Shown: piece by piece, positions 28,168 through 33,135 of the stretch | Layout of the letters: each line of letters begins with the position of its first letter | Numbering within the stretch: position 1 is the stretch's first letter | Source: Candidatus Saccharimonadota bacterium | GTDB lineage: Bacteria > Patescibacteriota > Saccharimonadia > Saccharimonadales > UBA4665 | Assembly (NCBI GenBank): GCA_027357065.1 | Contig: DAHVVZ010000021.1 | Coordinates: forward strand, 1 to 33,135 | Direction of reading: 5' to 3' | DNA length: 33,135 nucleotides | Made by a program: the position numbers and the translations under genes | Notes under the pieces: generated by a model | What the model was told of the DNA's origin: nothing | What the model saw: the letters and a program-made list of their open reading frames with translations, nothing else | Databases searched by the model: none

Positions 28168-29949
28168 CTACTGCTCGGCAATGCCAAACTCCTTGAGCTT
28201 ACGCTGGCCGGCATCAGATTTCACTTGTTGCAGATTTAATAGTTGGGCGTAAATACCGCCAGTCTTGGCCAGCTCTTCTGGCGACCCGATTTCATTTATC
28301 TTACCGTTCTTTAAAGTAATGACGGTGTCTACATGCTGAATCGTACTTAAGCGGTGGGCAATAATTAAGGTCGTGCGATTTTCCATTAATCTAGTGAGCG
28401 CTTGTTGAACTTTTTGCTCGCTACGGCTGTCTAAACTACTGGTGGCTTCATCTAAAATTAGAATCGGCGCATCTTTTAGAATAGCGCGCGCTATTGCGAT
28501 ACGCTGCTTTTGTCCACCGGAGAGTTTTACGCCATGCTCGCCAATCTCGCTGTCATAGCCCTTTTCGTACTTTACGATAAACTCATGGGCATTAGCATCT
28601 TTGGCGGCGGCTATGACCTGCTCCTCGCTAGCCAGCGGGTTAGCATAGGCAATATTTTCCCGGATAGTCCCAGAAAATAAGGCCGGATCCTGGAACACTA
28701 CGCCGATGGCCTCGCGCACACTGGACTGGGTTACTGTGTTGATGTCTTGACCGTCAATACAAATTCTTCCGGCGCTAACCTCATAGAACCTCAGCAGTAA
28801 GCTGGAAATTGTAGTTTTTCCTTCGCCACTTTCACCTACTAAAGCCACCTTGGTATTGGGTAGTAATGTGAAATTAATATTTTTTAACACCAGCTCGTGG
28901 TCATATCCGAACGAAACGTTTTCGAAACTCACCTTGCCTTGTTTAAGCTTTAGCGGCCGCGCGCCTGGGTGATCGGCAATGGCCGGCTGGATATCCATAA
29001 TTTTGAAGTAATCTTTGGTATTCGCTACAGCACGCTGCGACTGGTCTACTAAAAAACTAATGCTGAAGATTGGAATCCGAATTAACATTGCGTACTGGAT
29101 TAAGAGCACCATGGTGCCAAGACCATATACCCCGTGAGCCGTTTCGACAAAGATGTAGACGAAAACAATCAAGAAGATAAAATTGAGGATTAGGCGTCGG
29201 ATAATATCTTGCCGGTGCCAAAAACGGCTTTGCGGCTTTGTAGTTGAGACGATTTTGCGGTAGTGGCGTTTAAAATTATTTAGTTCACGACCCTCTTGAA
29301 GATAACTCTTAACCACTCGCACCTGATTAATCGCCTCGGCAAAACGACCGCTTGCCTCATCCGACTCCAGATTGATGGTCTTCTGGTATTTTTGCCAGCG
29401 GTTACTAGACTTGGCGGTCAGGATTATGAATATCGGGTAAAGAGCTAGTAGCATTAAAGCGACTTGCCAGGAGTAATAGGCAACGATTAGCAGCGAAAAG
29501 ATAGTGCTGAAAATAAACTGCAGGAAGTTATTGCTCATCATCTGGATGAAGTCAGCAATCTGGTAAATCCCCCGATTCATACGGTTAATAATCTTGCCAG
29601 TTAATTCCATGTCGAAGTAGGCTTGTGGCAGACTAAGCAAATGCTCATAATAGCGCTGGCTCATAAAACGCTGTAGCTTAACCGATAAGATGTCTCCTAA
29701 ATAGCCGCCAAAGTTACTAAGCAAAGTCTGAAGCACGTCGGTCACGAAGATTAAAATGGCAAAGACCGCAACTAGGGTAACATCCGCTTTACCGCCTTTT
29801 AGCAGATTGGTAATTTGATCAATTGCGCCTTTGGTAAAGAGCGGCTGCATCTGCGCAACGACAGCCATTAAAATAGTGAAGATGCTGACGCCCAAATAAT
29901 AGCGCCACAACTTACGCGCAAAACGCAAAATCCGCAAAATCTGTTTCAT
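28168..29949 (-). CDS. ABC transporter, fused permease/ATPase
   Basis: Walker A GESGEGKTT, signature LSGGQKQRIAIARAI, Walker B ILILDEATSSLD, six-TM N-terminal half. Confidence 0.95.
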   Translation of the reverse strand: MKQILRILRFARKLWRYYLGVSIFTILMAVVAQMQPLFTKGAIDQITNLLKGGKADVTLVAVFAILIFVTDVLQTLLSNFGGYLGDILSVKLQRFMSQRYYEHLLSLPQAYFDMELTGKIINRMNRGIYQIADFIQMMSNNFLQFIFSTIFSLLIVAYYSWQVALMLLALYPIFIILTAKSSNRWQKYQKTINLESDEASGRFAEAINQVRVVKSYLQEGRELNNFKRHYRKIVSTTKPQSRFWHRQDIIRRLILNFIFLIVFVYIFVETAHGVYGLGTMVLLIQYAMLIRIPIFSISFLVDQSQRAVANTKDYFKIMDIQPAIADHPGARPLKLKQGKVSFENVSFGYDHELVLKNINFTLLPNTKVALVGESGEGKTTISSLLLRFYEVSAGRICIDGQDINTVTQSSVREAIGVVFQDPALFSGTIRENIAYANPLASEEQVIAAAKDANAHEFIVKYEKGYDSEIGEHGVKLSGGQKQRIAIARAILKDAPILILDEATSSLDSRSEQKVQQALTRLMENRTTLIIAHRLSTIQHVDTVITLKNGKINEIGSPEELAKTGGIYAQLLNLQQVKSDAGQRKLKEFGIAEQ

Positions 29950-30096
29950 ACCTCAAACACTATAACTTAGATACGCCTATTTTTATGAGCAAATCTTATC
30001 TTGGGTCTTTTTTAATTAAGCTCGTTTTGCTTATTAATGTTTAAAGAGGTAGTAAAATCATTTTTGCTGGAATTAAATTCGACTTAAAATAAGCTT

Positions 30097-30516
30097 ATGG
30101 ATTCGAAAGGGTTGCAAGTGAGCGACAAATCGGCAGCTGAACAAATCGGCGCCATCATTCAAAAGCAGTCTGACTGGCGCGGCATCCGGCTTAAGCAATT
30201 ACGCCGAATCATCCTAAGTGCCGATGTCGAGTTAACTGAAGAAATTAAATGGCGCATGCGCTCCCGCCCGGAAGGAATCCCGGTCTGGTCCAGCAACGGC
30301 ATTGTCTGTTTTGCAAACATCCTTAAAAACAGCGTCAGACTGACCTTTCCTAAAGGTGCCCAGCTTAACGATCCGCTCAAATTATTTAACTCCAGACTCG
30401 ATAGCCGTACGGTACGTGCCATAGATTATTTTCAAGATTCTGATGCCAATGCCGCTTCAGAGGTTGCTCTAAAAACTTTAATCGAGACGGTGGCCAAACT
30501 TAATCAGAAGCAGTAA
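30097..30516 (+). CDS. DUF1801-like protein
   Basis: LRRIILSADVELTEEIKWRMRSRPEGIPVWSSNGIVCFANILKNSVRLTFPKGAQL; TAAAAT-6-ATG. Confidence 0.75.
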   Translation: MDSKGLQVSDKSAAEQIGAIIQKQSDWRGIRLKQLRRIILSADVELTEEIKWRMRSRPEGIPVWSSNGIVCFANILKNSVRLTFPKGAQLNDPLKLFNSRLDSRTVRAIDYFQDSDANAASEVALKTLIETVAKLNQKQ

Positions 30517-30539
30517 GCACTTTTAGCTTTAGCGAACTT

Positions 30540-31190
30540 CTAAGGCTCTGTTAATTGAAGCATCGCTAGTGGCAGCATGATTAGGGCCAGTCCGCAGGCC
30601 ATGATAAATAAAGCTTGAGAAATAAGAGTGGCTCTATTTAATCCGACGCTGGCTATTAAAAATAGACCACTAATGCTCCAGATCCAAAACGTATAGTTTA
30701 AACACCGCGCCAGACAACTCTTCGCTGTTTCTTTACCTCTAGCTTTAAAGTAAGCGAGGCTCTTATATAGAGCGTAAAACAGACCAAGCGCTGCAATAAT
30801 GCTTGCCAGATCATGAATAGAAAAGATTTGTACCGGAGATATGCCACAAGCCGAGATGCTCTCGTCGCAGCGGTTAGATATTGGCGTCGTTGCCTCGAAT
30901 AAGGTCGCTACGCCAAAAACTAGATAACCTATTAATGCGCTACGCTTGCGCGGTGGCTGAATTAGTTTAAGTAGTCTTAAGCCGATTATAATAACCACCG
31001 TTGCCGTTAAAGCGTCTCCTAAAATAAACACCCAGGCATAAGGTTTAGAATAAACTTCAAGCACACTTAGGTAATTATCGTTTAGTGCGCTAGGATCTAA
31101 CCAATATCCTAGCGGCCATATGTTATAAATAACGGCCGTTAGAATACTCAGTTTTAGAATTATCTTACCTGCAGGGCTTTTAATCTTCAC
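30540..31190 (-). CDS. DUF998-like membrane protein (GTG start)
   Basis: Multi-TM; GYLVFGVATLFEATTPISNRCDESISACGISPVQIFSIHDLASIIAA. Confidence 0.7.
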   Translation of the reverse strand: MKIKSPAGKIILKLSILTAVIYNIWPLGYWLDPSALNDNYLSVLEVYSKPYAWVFILGDALTATVVIIIGLRLLKLIQPPRKRSALIGYLVFGVATLFEATTPISNRCDESISACGISPVQIFSIHDLASIIAALGLFYALYKSLAYFKARGKETAKSCLARCLNYTFWIWSISGLFLIASVGLNRATLISQALFIMACGLALIMLPLAMLQLTEP

Positions 31191-31362
31191 TGTCTAATAT
31201 AATCAAACTTTTACTTATTAAGCTCAAGCTCTAAACTGTCTACAAGGTTATTTTGGTGCGGAGACGGATACTACCAATAGCGTTACTACAAGATTACTTA
31301 AGAACTAGGCGCCAGCCGGACTGTAACATTTACTTTTTATTATTTTATTGTATAATAACTCC

Positions 31363-32883
31363 ATGTATTCGCCTGAACTATCCATCGAGCACCGGGAGTG
31401 GGAAGAAGATCTTTTTACTGAGTCGGATAAGGATTTCCTAACTAATCTGGGTTGTCCGTTTGACGCCAATATTCAAGATTGCGTTAGCCTAGAGAACCTG
31501 AACGAACTACTCGAGAAAGCTTTTGTTTCTGGGGAGAACGAGAACGGCGAGCTTGACATAGAAGAGCTAAACGCCAGGATAGAGTTTTTTGATCATTTTG
31601 CGCTTTTGCAAAGCTCGACTAGGGAGGCGTTGATCCACCATCCCGAGTGGCCGCTGACCCGTAAGTCCGTTATTGGTGTGCTCCGACTGATACATAACAC
31701 AGAAGGAGTGAACATTGTTTCGGCTTTAGATCATTACCCCAAACTTTTAAGTATCGAACCTTCTGTTTTAAAATTCCGCATGGATAACATCACCGGGTCC
31801 GGTGTTAAGTTGGCGCGGGTATTAAATAAGTTTAGTCCGGCCTTAGGCCTGTCTAGTAATACTTTCAATAGCAAGCTTGACGAACTTACTCAACTAAAGC
31901 TAAATGCACGGCAAGTAGTCACTATTTACCCGCCGGTAGTAGGCATGTCAAGCAGTGAAGTTAATTTTATGCTGAAGGGCTATTCCCAACTTGGTCTTGA
32001 TGCAATTAAGCTAATTAACGAAGAGCCGAATATGCTACGTCCGAATAAGGTAGCGCAGGCAAAAACTAAAATGTTTCATCTCAGAGAGCTCGGCTTAAAT
32101 GCGCCGATGGCAGTTAATAATTTCCCGCCGCTACTAACCGTCATATCTATCGAATTAACCAAAAAAGTTATGAGGGAGCTCCAAGAGATTGGCCTTGATG
32201 CGCAGCTAGTTATGAATAAATTTCCGCTGTACGCCATGACGCTTCGTGTCGAAGATTTCAAGAATGCTCAGGATAAATTTACGCGATTAGGTTTGGACGC
32301 CAAGAGAGTAATCGAAGGTGATGCATCGCTTGTCACTAAACCAGAGGAAGCAATTGCCCTTAGAATGGCAGAAATCGCTGACCTAGATCTTGACCCGGCT
32401 AACTTATTAAACAGCTGTCCAGAACTGATGCATGTGTCTTCAAAAGCTTTAAAAACCAGGCATCGGGTTATAGCCAGTGCGGCGCGTGCCTGGGGCGTAA
32501 CAGATTATCTAAAGACGGCTAATGATATCATTGAGAAATATCCACCATTGCTAAGCTTTACCTCTGATCGTCTTCGGGTTATAGAGCGCATTCTGAGCCA
32601 AAGTCTAGAACCCGGCAGCCGACTTGAACTCTCCCACATCAAGGATCTGGTCCGCTTCCAGTTAGAGCCTACGGTTGCCGGTTATCTGGAAGCAAAAGAC
32701 AGTTTGCCGTTGCGGCCCGAACGCCTTATTTATCAAAGTAGTAGGTTCCGTAAACTAGATAAAGTAGGTTTACTAAAGATCATCTTCGACCCCAAAAACG
32801 CCTCTGACCCGGTAATCAAAACCTTTATGCGTGGCCGCGCAAGAAACAACAAACCAACTGAAAATTACCACGAACACATCTAG
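31363..32883 (+). CDS. mTERF-like helical repeat protein (about nine 32-33-aa repeats), start revised from track
   Basis: LDAIKLINEEPNMLRPNKVAQAKTKMFHLRELG / LNAPMAVNNFPPLLTVISIELTKKVMRELQEIG / LDAQLVMNKFPLYAMTLRVEDFKNAQDKFTRLG tandem repeats with conserved FP.L and terminal LG. Confidence 0.75.
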   Translation: MYSPELSIEHREWEEDLFTESDKDFLTNLGCPFDANIQDCVSLENLNELLEKAFVSGENENGELDIEELNARIEFFDHFALLQSSTREALIHHPEWPLTRKSVIGVLRLIHNTEGVNIVSALDHYPKLLSIEPSVLKFRMDNITGSGVKLARVLNKFSPALGLSSNTFNSKLDELTQLKLNARQVVTIYPPVVGMSSSEVNFMLKGYSQLGLDAIKLINEEPNMLRPNKVAQAKTKMFHLRELGLNAPMAVNNFPPLLTVISIELTKKVMRELQEIGLDAQLVMNKFPLYAMTLRVEDFKNAQDKFTRLGLDAKRVIEGDASLVTKPEEAIALRMAEIADLDLDPANLLNSCPELMHVSSKALKTRHRVIASAARAWGVTDYLKTANDIIEKYPPLLSFTSDRLRVIERILSQSLEPGSRLELSHIKDLVRFQLEPTVAGYLEAKDSLPLRPERLIYQSSRFRKLDKVGLLKIIFDPKNASDPVIKTFMRGRARNNKPTENYHEHI

Positions 32884-33135
32884 CTAGTAAGACAGCGACA
32901 GTAGATAGGTGGAGTCATTCGGTCCTAGGGGCTCGGTTTTTCTAATTGTTCTAAGATCTCTTTGATCTAATCCGCCCCAAACTCCGTATTCTTCATTATT
33001 GTCAATTGCCTCTTTCAGACAGTACAAGCGCACAATGCATCGAGCGCAGACTTTCTTAGCTTCTTCAACGTCGGCTTTAGTTTCTCCATAAAATATTTGT
33101 TTTTCCATGCCACGACAGGCGCTTTCTTTTGTCCA
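32884..33135 (-). CDS. WhiB-family Fe-S transcriptional regulator, 5'-truncated by window edge
   Basis: Frame is open to the edge: WTKESACRGMEKQIFYGETKADVEEAKKVCARCIVRLYCLKEAIDNNEEYGVWGGLDQRDL; C-Xn-C-X2-C-X5-C and GVWGG. Confidence 0.9.
   Translation of the reverse strand, partial: WTKESACRGMEKQIFYGETKADVEEAKKVCARCIVRLYCLKEAIDNNEEYGVWGGLDQRDLRTIRKTEPLGPNDSTYLLSLSY

Noticed and set aside
31348-31362. TTG start of the 511-aa ORF (MYNNS extension)
   Set aside because: The extension overlaps a TATAAT -10 box; ATG at 31363 fits a leaderless start
31363-32883. TALE/Bat-like DNA-binding repeats
   Set aside because: The 33-aa length and LxxxxVVxI resemblance are suggestive, but there is no GG after a variable residue pair and the FP.LL pattern fits mTERF better
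1-33135. CRISPR arrays, insertion sequences, tRNA/rRNA genes, phage modules
   Set aside because: None seen on reading both strands; no direct-repeat arrays, transposase motifs or cloverleaf-like sequences recognised
1-33135. Alternative genetic code (UGA as Gly, as in some CPR)
   Set aside because: ORFs are full length with the standard code and a UGA stop occurs at an expected gene end (26185 gene); no evidence for recoding

Overview
The 33-kb window is gene-dense, mid-GC and uses the standard code. It looks chromosomal, with no rRNA, tRNA, CRISPR array or transposon recognised. TypA sequence style, many short membrane proteins and DUF998/DUF488/DUF1801-type ORFs suggest a Patescibacteria/CPR-like genome, perhaps Saccharibacteria; this is an inference and not proven. 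The most striking content is a set of traits normally tied to Actinobacteria: (i) a candidate mycothiol locus, with an MshC-like cysteine ligase (3753-4919) divergent from a PIG-L/MshB-like deacetylase and a mycoredoxin-like glutaredoxin (2713-3703), plus an actinobacterial-type inositol-1-phosphate synthase (24785-25927); (ii) two adjacent F420-type luciferase-like oxidoreductases (748-2611); (iii) a WhiB-family Fe-S regulator running off the right edge, whose first conserved Cys lies outside the ORF-track call. Also notable: a 506-aa protein built of about nine 32-33-aa mTERF-like repeats (31363-32883), a membrane-anchored alpha-2-macroglobulin-like protein ending before the thioester domain (6867-10013), a lone cytochrome b, an xfp-ackA bifid-shunt pair, a TasA-like/signal peptidase pair separated by a terminator-like hairpin, two small membrane ORFs missing from the track, and recurrent leaderless promoter geometry (TANNNT 6-7 nt before ATG). 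All calls are by reading only; no database search was run.
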